From assembly GCA_905221605.1 (NCBI GenBank), contig CAJNDS010001168.1, positions 1-30,556 of the forward strand: DNA of 30,556 bases, in the 5' to 3' direction. Below are positions 10,021 to 20,763 of the stretch, in pieces (the first letter of the stretch is position 1; every line of letters starts with the position of its first letter). Under the pieces are notes generated by a model, which saw only the letters and a program-made list of their open reading frames with translations, was not told the origin of the DNA and searched no databases. Source of the stretch: Symbiodinium natans. Lineage: Eukaryota > Sar > Dinophyceae > Suessiales > Symbiodiniaceae. The translations under genes were made by a program, and so were the position numbers.

Positions 10021-11190
10021 TCACGGTTAAACTATAAAGATTTCTATAGTTTTGCGTCTAAACTATAAACGTTTATAGTTTAGGCTCTATAGTTTTGGCT
10101 CTAAACTATAGACGTTTATAGTTTAGCGTCTATAGTTTAGGGCTTTATAGTTTAGGCTTTATAGTTTAGCGGCTAAACTATAAACGTCTATAGTTTAGGA
10201 GTCAGGCTTTATAGTTTAGCGCCGAAACCAAAGACGTTTATAGTTTAGGCTCTACAGTTTGGGGCTCTATAGTTTAGGGCAAAATCCAGAAATTGGAGGC
10301 AGCATTTCCGGCATCGATTTCTGTACTAAAAAATCGCATTTTGAAGCTCGGTCCAGGCCAATCCTGGGGGACCCCCCACGGATGGTCCTAAACTATAAAC
10401 GCTTCTATAGTTTAGGAGCCAACCTTTATAGTTTAGCGGCTAAACTATAAACGTTTATAGTTTAGGGGTCAAGCTTTATAGTTTAGCGCCGAACTATAAA
10501 CGTTTATAGTTTAGGCTCTAGAGTTTGGGGCTCTATAGTTTAGGGCAAAATCCAGAAATTGGAGGCAGCATTTCCGGCATCGATTTCTGTACTAAAAAAT
10601 CGCATTTTGAAGCTCGGTCCAGGCCAATCCTGGGGGACCCCCCACGGATGGTCCTAAACTATAAACGCTTCTATAGTTTAGGAGCCAACTTTATAGTTTA
10701 GCGGCTAAACCATAAACGTTTATAGTTTGGGGGTCAAGCTTTATAGTTTAGCGCCGAAACTATAAACGTTTATAGTTTAGGCTCTAGAGTTTGGGCTCTA
10801 TAGTTTAAGGCAAAATCCAGAAATTGGAGGCAGCATTTCCGGCATCGATTTCTGTACTAAAAAATCGCATTTTGAAGCTCGGTCCAGGCCAATCCTGGGG
10901 GGACCCCCCACGGATGGTCCTAAACTATAAACGCTTCTCCTAGTTTAGGAGCCAACCTTTATAGTTTAGCGGCTAAACTATAAACGTTTATAGTTTAGGG
11001 GTCAAGCTTTATAGTTTAGCGCCGAAACTATAAACGTTTATAGTTTAGGCTCTAGAGTTTGGGCTCTATAGTTTAAGGCAAAATCCAGAAATTGGAGGCA
11101 GCATTTCCGGCATCGATTTCTGTACTAAAAAATCGCATTTTGAAGCTCGGTCCAGGCCAATCCTGGGAGACCCCCCACGGATGGTCCTAA
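10021..11190. repeat. 267-bp tandem satellite, block 3
   Basis: Short palindromes restart the array (26-bp perfect palindrome at 10058-10083). Four 267-bp-type units follow, with cores near 10280, 10547, 10812 and 11078. Confidence 0.92.
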
Positions 11191-11600
11191 ACTATAAACG
11201 TCTATAATTTGGGAGCCAACCTTTATAGTTTAGCGCCTAAACTATAAACGCCTATAGTTTAGGAGCCCCTCTTTATAGTTTAGCGCCTAAACTATAAACG
11301 TCTATAGTTTAGGAGCCACTCTTTATAGTTTAGCGCCTAAACTATAAACGTCTATAGTTTAGGAGCCCCTCTTTATAGTTTAGCGCCTAAACTATAAACG
11401 TTTACAGTTTAGGAGCCCCTCTTTATAGTTTAGCGCCTAAACTATAAACGTCTATAGTTTAGGAGCCACTCTTTATAGTTTAGCGCCTAAACTATAAACG
11501 TCTATAGTTTAGGAGCCCCTCTTTATAGTTTAGCGCCTAAACTATAAACGTCTATAATTTAGGAGCCAACCTTTATAGTTTAGCGGCTAAACTATAAACG
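11191..11600. repeat. 50-bp palindromic satellite, block 3a
   Basis: About eight 50-bp units, collinear with 6126-6545. Confidence 0.92.
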
Positions 11601-12085
11601 TCTATAGTTTAGGAGTCAGGCTTTATAGTTTAGCGCCGAAACTATAGACGTTTATAGTTTAGACTCTGTAGTTTGGGGCAAAAATCAGAAATTGGAGGCA
11701 GCATTTCGGGCATGGATTTCTGTACTAAAAATCGCACTTTTAAACTGGGTCCAGGCCAATCCTGGGGGACCCCCCACGGATGTTCCTAAACTATAAACGT
11801 TTATAGTTTAGGAGCCAACCTTTATAGTTTAGCGGCTAAACTATAAACGTTTATAGTTTAGGGGTCAAGCTTTATAGTTTAGCGCCGAAACTATGAACGT
11901 TTATAGTTTAGGCTCTAGAGTTTGGGGCTCTATAGTTTAGGGCGAAATCCAGAAATTGGAGGCAGCATTTCCCGCATCGATTTGTGTACTAAAAAATCGC
12001 ATTTTGAAGCTCGGTCCAGGCCAATCCTGGGGGACCCCCCACGGATGGTCCTAAACTATAAACGCTTCTATAGTTTAGGAGCCAA
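11601..12085. repeat. 267-bp-type units, variant pair, second occurrence
   Basis: Shortened variant unit (core near 11680, GGATGTTCC end) followed by a normal unit (core near 11945). It is nearly identical to 6546-7020. Confidence 0.85.
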
Positions 12086-12790
12086 CCTTTATAGTTTAGC
12101 GCCTAAACTATAAACGTCTATAGTTTAGGAGCCACTCTTTATAATTTAGTGCCTAAACTATAAACGTCTATAGTTTAGGAGCCCCTCTTTATAGTTTAGC
12201 GCCTAAACTATAAACGTTTACAGTTTCGGAGCCCCTCTTTATAGTTTAGCGCCTAAACTATAAACGTTTACAGTTTAGGAGCCCCCCTTTATAGTTTAGC
12301 GCCTAAACTATAAACGTTTACAGTTTAGGAGCCCCTCTTTATAGTTTAGCGCCTAAACTATAAACGTTTACAGTTTCGGAGCCCCTCTTTATAGTTTAGC
12401 GCCTAAACTATAAACGTCTATAGTTTCGGAGCCACTCTTTATAGTTTAGCGCCTAGACTATAAGCGTTTACAGTTTAGGAGCCCCTCTTTATAGTTTAGC
12501 GCCTAAACTATAAACGTTTACAGTTTAGGAGCCCCCCTTTATAGTTTAGCGCCTAAACTATAGATGTCTATAGTTTAAGAGCCACTCTTTATAGTTTAGC
12601 GCCTAAACTAGTAAGGTCCATAGGTCAGGAGCCAACCTGTATAGTTCAGCGCCTCAACTATAAACGTCTATAGTTTAGGAGCCAAGCTTGATAGTTTAGC
12701 GCCTAAACTATAAACGTCTATAGTTTAGGAGCCGCTCTTATAGTTTAACGCCAACACTACAAACGTCTACAGTTTATAGGGGTCGCTTTC
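12086..12790. repeat. 50-bp palindromic satellite, block 3b
   Basis: About 14 units. The right end (12600-12790) degenerates in the same way as 2190-2385 of block 1, including a CTAGTAAGGTCC-type decayed unit, so the boundary is ancestral to the duplication. Confidence 0.9.
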
Positions 12791-14111
12791 TATAGTTTGG
12801 CATAAACGGTACCCCCGCGGGCCTAAACTGCGAACGGTACCCCCACGCGGATTTTCGGACATTGGCTAAACTATAAACGTCGAACATTTGGGGCCACTTT
12901 CTACAGTTGGGCACCTAAACTGTAAACGGTACCCCGCACGCGGATTTTCGGACTTTGGTTAAACTATAAGCGTCTATAGTTCAGGGGCCGCTTTCTTTAG
13001 TGTGGCACCTAAACCGTGAATGGTACCCCCACACGGATTCTCGGACTTTTGCTAAACTATAAACGTTTATTGTTTTAGGGGTCACTTTCTATAGCTTGAC
13101 ACCTGACTGTAAACGTGCAAAACGGTACCCCCTACGCGGATTTTCGGATTTTGGCTACACTGTAAGCGTCTATAGTTTAGGGGCCACTTTCTATAGTTTG
13201 GCACCTGAACTGTAAACGGTACCCTCAGGCGGATTTTCGGATGTTGGCCTAGACTGTAAACGGTACCCCCACGCGGATGTTCGGCCTTTGGCTGAACTAT
13301 AAACGTCGACAGTTTTTGGGGCCACCTTCTACAGTTTGGCACCTAAACTGTAAACGGTACCCCCACGCGGATTTTCGGACTTTGGCTCAACTATAAACGT
13401 CTTTAGTTTAGGGGCCACTTTCTATAGTTTGGCACCTAAACTGCAAGCGGTGCCCCCACGCGGATTTTCGGACTTTGGCTAAGCTATAAACACCTATAGT
13501 TTTAGGGGTCACTTTCTATAGTTTGGCACCTGAACTGTAAATTGTAACCTCACGTGGATTTTCGGACTTTTGCGAACCTATAAACGTCTATAGTTTAGGG
13601 GCACTTTCAAACTGTGAGCGGTACCCCCGCGCGGATTTTCGGACTTTGGCTAAACTATAAACGTTTATAGCTTAGGGGCGACTTTCTATTGTTCGGCACT
13701 TACACTATAAATGGTACCCCCGCGCGGATTTTCGACTGTGGCTACACTATAAACGTTGAAAGTTTGGGGCACTTTCTATAGTTTGGCACCTAAACTGTAA
13801 ACGTTACCCCCACACGGGTTTTCGGACTTTGGCTAAACTATAAACGTCTATAGTTCAGGGGCCACTTTCTATAGTTCGGCACCTAAACTATATATGGTAC
13901 CCCCACGCGGATTTTCGGACTTTGGCTAAACTATAAACGTCGAAAGTTTGGGGCCACTTTCTACAGTTTGGCACCTAAACTGCAAACGCTACCCCCACGC
14001 GGATTTTCGGACTTTGTTTAAACTATAAGCGTCTATAATTTAGGGGCCACTTTCTATAGTTTGGCACTTGAACTGTAAACGGTACCCCACGCGGATTTTC
14101 GGACTTTGGCT
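12791..14111. repeat. ~93-bp GGTACC-type satellite, block 3
   Basis: The longest block of the family. A clear 93-bp step is seen between GGTACC at 13356 and GGTGCC at 13449. The left ~0.56 kb is absent from block 2. No coding signal. Confidence 0.88.
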
Positions 14112-14131
14112 AAGCCATGCTAAGTCATAAA

Positions 14132-14306
14132 CAAGGTGGAGGCAACGCGCAAGGAAGGTGGAAGCAAGTGGAAACAAGGTGGAAGCAAGGTGGCAGCAAG
14201 ATGGAAGCAAGGTTGAAGAACGGTAGAAGCAAGGTGGAAGCAAGGTGGAAGCAAAGTGCAAGCAACGTGGAAGCGAGCTGGAAGCAAGGTGGAAGCAGGG
14301 TGGAAT
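14132..14306. repeat. 11-bp purine-rich minisatellite, copy 3
   Basis: 175 bp of AAGCAAGGTGG-like units, nearly identical to copy 2. Confidence 0.9.
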
Positions 14307-15210
14307 CACTAGCTACGGTCAGCCGCCGCCGATGTTTTTCCCCCCGGGCGCAAAACCTCCAATCAATGAACGGTTTTCCCCCGGGACGCAAAACCTCCGG
14401 TCTTTCCATGCTCGCAAAACCTCCAATCGACACAGAAATGCTTCGCGGATCTACAGGAGGCGTAAAGCCTCCAATCAATTCAAAGATGGTTTTCCCTCGG
14501 GCGCAAAACCTCCAATCAATGCAACGGTCTTTCCCCCGGGCGCAAAACCTCCGGTGGGCCCAAATGGCTTCGCGATTCATATGTTGATAGAGCACGAGAA
14601 CGGTGCTCAAAAGCTACATCCAACCAGTGATGTCTTTCCCCCGACAGCACCTCGGATCTGTATCCTGATATAGCACAAGTACCGGGCTTAATACCTGCCT
14701 TTGGTGTCGTGCCAGGACGGTGCTTAAACGCTGCCTTTCCCCCGCCGATGTTTTTCTCCCGGGCGCAAAACCTCCAATCAACGCAACGGTCTTTCCCCCG
14801 GGCATGAAACCTCCCTGCTGGCAAAACCTCCGGTCGACCCAAAAAAAAAGCATCGCGGATTTACATGCTGATAGAGCACAAGTACGGTGCTCAAGAGCTA
14901 CGTCTAACAAGCGACGTCCTCCTCTGACAGCAGAACCTCCAATCAACTCGCGGTCGACCCACCTGTGGATTGATATAGTACAAGTGCCGGGCTCGAAAGC
15001 TACGGTCAACCACCGATGTCTTCCCCCGGGCAGAAACCTCCGTTCGACCCAAACATGCTCTTCGGTTTTCTTTGTGATCTGAGCACCAGTACGGTGCTTA
15101 AAAGCTACGGTCAACCATCGGTCTCTTTTCCCCTGGGCGCAAAACCTCCGGTTGACCCCCCTGCAGGACTAGCAGGCTGCAAGAGGACTAAGATCGCGGT
15201 GGAACAAACA
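14307..15210. repeat. Degenerate CCCCCGGG/CAAAACCTCC array, copy 3
   Basis: Nearly identical to 8431-9330 apart from the length of a poly(A) run near 14841. ORFs in several frames are repeat by-products. Confidence 0.8.
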
Positions 15211-15498
15211 AGCAACTTTGACTAGGGTGTAATACACCCCGACAAGAACGCATACAAGAAGGTGAGTGAGAAAAAAACAAGAGAGTTTCCTAAACATGAG
15301 TTTAGGAAACTAAACCCTAAAAGGCGGAGCTGGCTAAGGGTGGGAGCCGCACTTGACGGCGCGGGAGGGAAACGCGTGAAATGATGTGGCCGAAGCAAGG
15401 CCCCATTCTCGGTGGCCTTGAGCGTGCTCCGGAACCGAAACAAATTTCAAGTTTGTTCGCCCGTCCGGCCATGTCATATCCTTCTCCAGCTTCGGCGC
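15211..15498. other. Conserved spacer before telomeric tract, copy 3
   Basis: Nearly identical to 9331-9624. The perfect 11-bp inverted repeat with 4-nt loop lies at 15285-15310. No gene supported. Confidence 0.7.
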
Positions 15499-15691
15499 AA
15501 ACCCTAAACCCTAAACCCTAAACCCTAAACCCTAAACCCTAAACCCTAAACCCTAAACCCTAAACCCTAAACCCTAAACCCTAAACCCTAAACCCTAAAC
15601 CCTAAACCCTAAACCCTAAACCCTAAACCCTAAACCCTAACCCCTAAACCCTAAACCCTAAACCCTAAACCCTAAACCCTAAACCCTAAAC
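15499..15691 (-). repeat. Interstitial telomeric tract (CCCTAAA)n, copy 3
   Basis: 193 bp of CCCTAAA repeats, nearly perfect, with one variant CCCTAACC near 15635. Confidence 0.97.
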
Positions 15692-15903
15692 TCAGGCGTG
15701 GCTGGTGGGGGAGCTTCGCTCCTTTCCCACCAGCCGAGCCGCCCAAAGCAAGTGGCTGCATGGGCATCGCACATACAATATGCCTATACAGCAGTTCAAC
15801 TGTCTTACCAGAGAGCGTGCCGTGCCACCGCTAGGCAGTGGAGCGGTGTCAGTACTGACAATATATTATATATATATACCCCAAAACCTGCCCGAAATCA
15901 CGG
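15692..15903. other. Palindrome-rich segment after telomeric tract, copy 3
   Basis: Same four inverted repeats as in copies 1 and 2; the TA run before CCCCAAAACC is the longest of the three. Confidence 0.75.
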
Positions 15904-17115
15904 TTAAACTATAAAGATTTCTATAGTTTTGCGTCTAAACTATAAACGTTTATAGTTTAGGCTCTATAGTTTTGGCTCTAAACTATAGACGTTTATAGTT
16001 TAGCGTCTATAGTTTAGGGCTTTATAGTTTAGGCTTTATAGTTTAGCGGCTAAACTATAAACGTCTATAGTTTAGGAGTCAGGCTTTATAGTTTAGCGCC
16101 GAAACTATAGACGTTTATAGTTTAGGCTCTAGAGTTTGGGGCTCTATAGTTTAGGGCAAAATCCAGAAATTGGAGGCAGCATTTCCGGCATCGATTTCAG
16201 TACTAAAAAATCGCATTTTGAAGCTCGGTCCAGGCCAATCCTGGGGGACCCCCCACGGATGGTCCTAAACTATAAACGTTTCTATAGTTTAGGAGCCAAC
16301 CTTTATAGTTTAGCGGCTAAACTATAAACGTTTATAGTTTAGGGGTCAGGCTTTATAGTTTAGCGCCGAAACTATAAACGTCTATAGTTTAGGCTCTAGA
16401 GTTTGGGGCTCTATAGTTTAGGGCAAAATCCAGAAATTGGAGGCAGCATTTCCCGCATCGATTTCTGTACTAAAAAATCGCAATTTGAAGCTCGGTCCAG
16501 GCCAATCCTGGGGGACCCCCCACGGCTGGTCCTAAACTATAAACGCTTCTATAGTTTGGGAGTCAACCTTTATAGTTTAGCGGCTAAACTATAAACGTTT
16601 ATAGTTTAGGGGTCAGGCTTTATAGTTTAGCGCCGAAACTATAAACGTCTATAGTTTAGGCTCTAGAGTTTGGGGCTCTATAGTTTAGGGCAAAATCCAG
16701 AAATTGGAGGCAGCATTTGCCGCATCGATTTCTGTACTAAAAAATCGCATTTTGAAGCTCGGTCCAGGCCAATCCTGGGGGACCCCCCACGGCTGGTCCT
16801 AAACTATAAACGCTTCTATAGTTTGGGAGCCAACCTTTATAGTTTAGCGGCTAAACAATAAACATCTATAGTTTAGGGGTCAGGCTTTATAGTTTAGCGC
16901 CGAAACTATAAACGTTTATAGTTTAGGCTCTAGAGTTTGGGGCTCTATAGTTTAGGGCAAAATCCAGAAATTGGAGGCAGCATTTCCGGCATCGATTTCT
17001 GTACTAAAAAATCGCATTTTGAAGCTCGGTCCAGGCCAATCCTGGGGGACCCCCCACGGCTGGTTCTAAACTATAAACGTTCTATAGTTTGGGAGTCAAC
17101 CTTTATAGTTTAGCG
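15904..17115. repeat. 267-bp tandem satellite, block 4
   Basis: Short palindromes followed by four 267-bp units (unit ORFs begin at 16136, 16403 and 16670, exactly 267 bp apart; fourth core near 16957). Confidence 0.93.
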
Positions 17116-18041
17116 GCTAAACTATAAACGTCTATAGTTTAGGAGTCAGGCTTTATAGTTTAGCGCCGAAACTATAAACGTCTATAGTTTAAGAGCCCCT
17201 CTTTATAGTTTAGCGCCTAAACTATAAACGTCTATAGTTTCGGAGCCATTCTTTATAGTTTAGCGCCTAAACTATAAACGTTGAAGGCAGCATTTCCGGC
17301 ATCGATTTCTGTACTAAAAAATCGCATTTTGAAGCTCGGTCCAGGCCAATCCTGGGGGACCCCCCACGGCTGGTCCTAAACTATAAACGTTTCTATAGTT
17401 TGGGAGCCAACCTTTCTAGTTTAGCGGCTAAACAATAAACGTCTATAGTTTAGGAGTCAGGCTTTATAGTTTAGCGCCGAAACTATAAACGTCTATAGGT
17501 TAAGAGCCCCTCTTTATAGTTTAGCGCCTAAACTATAAACGTCTATAGTTTCGGAGCCATTCTTTATAGTTTAGCGCCTAAACTATAAACGTTTACAGTT
17601 TAGGAGCCCCTCTTTATAGTTTAGCGCCGAAACTATAAACGTCTATAGTTTCGGATCCCCTCTTTATAGTTTAGCGCCTAAACTATAAACGTCTTTAGTT
17701 TCGGAGCCATTCTTTATAGTTTAGCGCCTAAACTATAAACGTTTACAGTTCAGGAGCACCTCTTTATAGTTTAGCGCCTGAACTATAAACGTCTATAGAT
17801 TAGGAGCCACTCTTTATAGTTTAGCGCCTAAACTATAAACGTCTATAGTTTAGAAGCCCCTCTTTATAGTTTAGCGCCTAAACTATAAACGTTCACTGTA
17901 TAGGAGCCCCTCTTTACAGTTTAGCGCCTAAACTATAAACGTCTATAGTTTAGGAGCCACTCTTTATAGATTAGCGCCCAAACTATAAACGTCTATAGTT
18001 TAGGAGCCACTCTTTATAGATTAGCGCCTGAACTATAAACG
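17116..18041. repeat. 50-bp palindromic satellite, block 4, with an embedded 267-unit fragment
   Basis: About 16 units of the 50-bp satellite. A ~115-bp piece of the 267-bp core is inserted at 17283-17400, joined abruptly at ACGTT|GAAGGCAGC, a recombination or conversion scar. The array ends at about 18041 after an AACTATAAACGTC arm, where non-satellite DNA begins. Confidence 0.9.
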
Positions 18042-18217
18042 TCATTTCCTTGCTGCCATTTCCTTGCTGCCATCCTGCTGTGAGCATTTCCTGGCTGCCA
18101 TCCTGCTGTGAGCCTTTCCTGTGAGCATTTCCTTGCTATAGTGCTGCTGTGAGCATTTTCTTGTTGTTATTTTGCTGTGAGCACATTTCCTTGCTGTCAT
18201 CTTGCTGTGAGCATTTC
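18042..18217. repeat. ~29-bp minisatellite at satellite border
   Basis: Five to six degenerate copies of a unit resembling CATTTCCTTGCTGCCAT plus CCTGCTGTGAG, at 28-30 bp spacing (TGTGAGC at about 18080, 18107, 18120, 18148, 18177 and 18207). A minus-strand ORF with KEMAARKCSQQ repeats comes from it and is not called as a gene. Confidence 0.75.
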
Positions 18218-18570
18218 GTGACGACCGTGCCGACGAGGACGACCACATGGCCCCCCGACCTCAGCGAGTGTGCGGCACATGCTCGCGGGCCTCTGTTCTC
18301 CGACTTTGTACGATTATACTTTATACGTATATATATATATATGTATACATATAGACTTTAACGTACTTGCATTCCAAAAGTGAGATATTGCAATTAAAGC
18401 GTTTGGTTGGACCGAAAGAGGCTGCAGTTCTTGTAAAACGTTTTGGCGCATCTCCTTCATTCTCGACCTTCAAGGATAATCTGCGTACGTGGCTCTGACT
18501 GAACCAAGACTGGCAACGAGGTGCGACGCCGTGAAAGCGAGGCTTTTCATGCCTGCAGATGGTTTCTCGC
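18218..18570. other. Non-coding stretch with (TA)n run
   Basis: No gene supported. It contains a TA-dinucleotide run near 18328-18342 and, at 18556-18580, a small inverted repeat (CAGATG/CATCTG) that overlaps the 3' hairpin of the transposase gene. Confidence 0.6.
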
Positions 18571-18578
18571 TGGGCATC

Positions 18579-18602
18579 TGCGGGGGCGAGGCCCGCTCCG
18601 CA
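18579..18602 (-). promoter_or_regulatory. Bulged GC hairpin 3' of Rep-helicase gene
   Basis: Read on the minus strand: outer stem TGCGG/CCGCA, 3-nt bulge AGC on the 5' side, inner stem GGGC/GCCC, triloop CTC. It begins 25 nt after the helicase stop codon and follows a pyrimidine-rich stretch (TTTCACAATCTTATCTCTA). Three more hairpins of this design lie 3' of the other genes. It could be a 3'-end processing or stability signal, or the end of a mobile element. Confidence 0.6.
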
Positions 18603-18627
18603 TAGAGATAAGATTGTGAAAGCTGCC

Positions 18628-20700
18628 TCAGTCGCACGCGGCGGGCAGGCAGTGCCTGGTCTGTATGCGTCCGAGGAACCGCCAATTGGCGTCCTCTCGC
18701 ACCCGAGATAAGGCTACGTAGGCCGCCCCTCGGATAAAAGGCACATCCAGCCACAACGTCACGTGATCTAAGGTGGCCCCCTGAATCTTGTGCAGGGTGC
18801 TGCTATACCCGAGTCTCAGAGGTAACGCCGTGACTCTTCTCACAGACCCGTCCGCGAGCTCGTAGTCCTGGGTGACCGCGTGGACCAGCACGATCTTGCC
18901 GTTGTCGAGGAGGACCTGGACGCCGCTCGCGCGCAGCCGCTGCACCACTCCGCCCATGCCGTTTACGAACCCGTGCGCTTTGTCCTCATTCTTGGTGATC
19001 ATCACGCGCATGCCGGCATACATGGCCATCCGGAGAGGTGCCGCGTCGATCCTCGACTGACCAAGGAAGTTATTGCTGTTCTCTTCCGGATCAGTCAGCA
19101 TGTAGCCCAAGGGGTGCGAGTCACCGAAGAGTACCCGAAGCGCCAGCTGGTTCAGACGAGCGGACCCACGTCGCGAGATGGTCACGAACTGCGTCCGAGG
19201 AGTTTCTCGTAGGATCTGCGCCATGTTCTCTAGTGTTGGCATGTTGTTCCCCGAGCAACAAGCACTGTGCTTTTTCAGAATCCTGCGTAGCTGGCGACCG
19301 GAAGGAGTGGCGCTGCGGAGGAGCTCCAACTTCCAGCGCAGCTGTGGGCACTTGCAGCGTCGCATAGTGTGAAGATGGATCTTGGCTACCTCACGCCAAC
19401 GCGCGCTTTGTCTAGCCGTGGTTCCATCCGAGCCTCTCAGCTGGCAGAAATCCCCGACCAGTATTAATGCGGGACGGCGATCTGAAGCGTCCCACAGCCG
19501 CACAAGGCGCTCAAAGATCCACAGAGGCAACTGTCCGATTTCGTCAATCACTACAAGATCGTAAAGGCTCATCATCTCCAAGGTGTTCACTTCCTCCTTA
19601 TGCAGCGCGAACATCCCATGCACGGTGTCCACATCCAGGTCCGGGTTGTCGATCTTGTACTTGGACGCAAGAAGTCCAGTGGGGCAGGCAACGCCCACGT
19701 GTGCTCCGGCTTGCACCGCTCGGCGGATGGCCAGTTGCACGGCCGTGCTCTTGCCACTGCCGGCGGGGCCAAGGATAGCCGTGACACGCGTCTCGGCACA
19801 TGCAGCCTGCGCATCCAGGTAGCGCCACCACGACTCCTCCACGGCGTCCTCTGGCCATTTGCACCGAAGCGCGATAGCGACCCTCTCGCCGATAGACCGC
19901 ACCACAAGCTGCTGCTCGGCTGCCAACTTCTCAAAACGCGGAGGCACGTTAACGTTGACTGCCTGCGATGTTGTTGGCGGCCGTGCCGGTTCCTGGATTT
20001 CACCGGAAAAGAACGCATCGATGAGCTCGGTTCGAGCACGTATTACCTCCAGCACATTGGTAATGTACAAGTCTGTCCTGGCCTCTAACTGCAAGTCTGC
20101 CATGATTCGATGTGGGTGCCGCCAGAAGTCTGGTCGGTGCAGGAGACATAGGCCCAAGTAACGCAACTCTTCCGGGAGTCCGGCAACTCGGTCGTCCCAA
20201 AGGTCAGAGACGTCTTTGAAGGGCACGTTCAGCAGCAGCCACTGCCCGAAGTGGAGGTCGTTTGTGTGCGAGTACATGATGCACGCGACCAAGATTTCTC
20301 CCTCCGCAACGCAGGTGTTGATCCACTGCGTGAGAGGTTTCTTCACCTTGCGAGCCTTGTGCAGGCGGCGGTAGCGCTGGGCAATCTGTCCCCCCGAGCC
20401 GGAGACTCGCAGGTACTCGAGGAGACTCATGCTCTTGCGCCTCCATGTGCAGGTCATGTAATTGCGGACCACCTCCGCTGTGTCTTTTTTCCACGGTACG
20501 GGCACGACAAATTTGCGGACGACTGCCGGACACAAGAATTGTGGATGTTGTTGGGCTGCCAGCTGTAGGACCATTTCAGGTTGCAGTGGATGATAGTCGG
20601 CCAGAATGCGTCTCGCCAAAGCGAAGCCGCTCGCTTGATCGTTGAGTAGCTCCTGGGCGAAAGAGCCTGAAAACTTGGGAAGATAGCCTCGGCTGTGCAC
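18628..20700 (-). CDS. Helitron transposase, PIF1-like helicase part
   Basis: Superfamily 1B helicase of the PIF1/RecD type, the C-terminal half of Helitron transposases, which unwinds DNA during rolling-circle transposition. In the 690-residue ORF, Walker A GPAGSGKS is at 311-318, Walker B VVIDEIGQL at 383-391, motif III LVGDFCQL at 414-421, motif V GYSSTLHKIQGATL at 631-644 and motif VI YVALSRVRE at 661-669. Residues 1-240 resemble the linker after the catalytic tyrosines (YLPKFSGSF near the start, PLQPEM at 38-43). The ORF opens with GTG, not ATG, and lies in a different frame 10 nt after the Rep stop. It is therefore probably exon 2 of one gene, starting at 20687 after a 76-nt intron. All main helicase motifs are intact, so the element may be recently active. 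Confidence 0.9.
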   Translation of the reverse strand: MHSRGYLPKFSGSFAQELLNDQASGFALARRILADYHPLQPEMVLQLAAQQHPQFLCPAVVRKFVVPVPWKKDTAEVVRNYMTCTWRRKSMSLLEYLRVSGSGGQIAQRYRRLHKARKVKKPLTQWINTCVAEGEILVACIMYSHTNDLHFGQWLLLNVPFKDVSDLWDDRVAGLPEELRYLGLCLLHRPDFWRHPHRIMADLQLEARTDLYITNVLEVIRARTELIDAFFSGEIQEPARPPTTSQAVNVNVPPRFEKLAAEQQLVVRSIGERVAIALRCKWPEDAVEESWWRYLDAQAACAETRVTAILGPAGSGKSTAVQLAIRRAVQAGAHVGVACPTGLLASKYKIDNPDLDVDTVHGMFALHKEEVNTLEMMSLYDLVVIDEIGQLPLWIFERLVRLWDASDRRPALILVGDFCQLRGSDGTTARQSARWREVAKIHLHTMRRCKCPQLRWKLELLRSATPSGRQLRRILKKHSACCSGNNMPTLENMAQILRETPRTQFVTISRRGSARLNQLALRVLFGDSHPLGYMLTDPEENSNNFLGQSRIDAAPLRMAMYAGMRVMITKNEDKAHGFVNGMGGVVQRLRASGVQVLLDNGKIVLVHAVTQDYELADGSVRRVTALPLRLGYSSTLHKIQGATLDHVTLWLDVPFIRGAAYVALSRVREDANWRFLGRIQTRHCLPAACD

Positions 20701-20763
20701 ATGTTGGCGACTACATGACTCTCACGCTACGTTCCTTCTCACAGCTGCTTGCCTCCAAGGGAC
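20688..20763 (-). other. Putative 76-nt GT-AG intron in Rep-helicase gene
   Basis: On the minus strand the Rep frame reads ...K-Y-C-A then A|GTCCC, and the helicase frame resumes after CCGAG|GCTAT. Removing 20763-20688 joins the frames in phase 1, creates a Ser codon and gives KYCASYLPKF, restoring Helitron-like tyrosine spacing (Y-x3-Y). The acceptor AG followed by G fits dinoflagellate introns. A frameshift within a decayed element is the alternative, but it would not by itself restore the motif. Confidence 0.7.

Noticed and set aside
86-16861. Repeated 63-codon ORFs (starting MGLYSLG) in the 267-bp units
   Set aside because: The period of 267 is divisible by three, so the ORF reappears automatically. 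Several units carry frameshifting indels, the ORF includes palindromic satellite sequence, and there is no sign of coding constraint.
18042-18248. KEMAARKCSQQ-repeat ORF
   Set aside because: It is a translation of the ~29-bp minisatellite.
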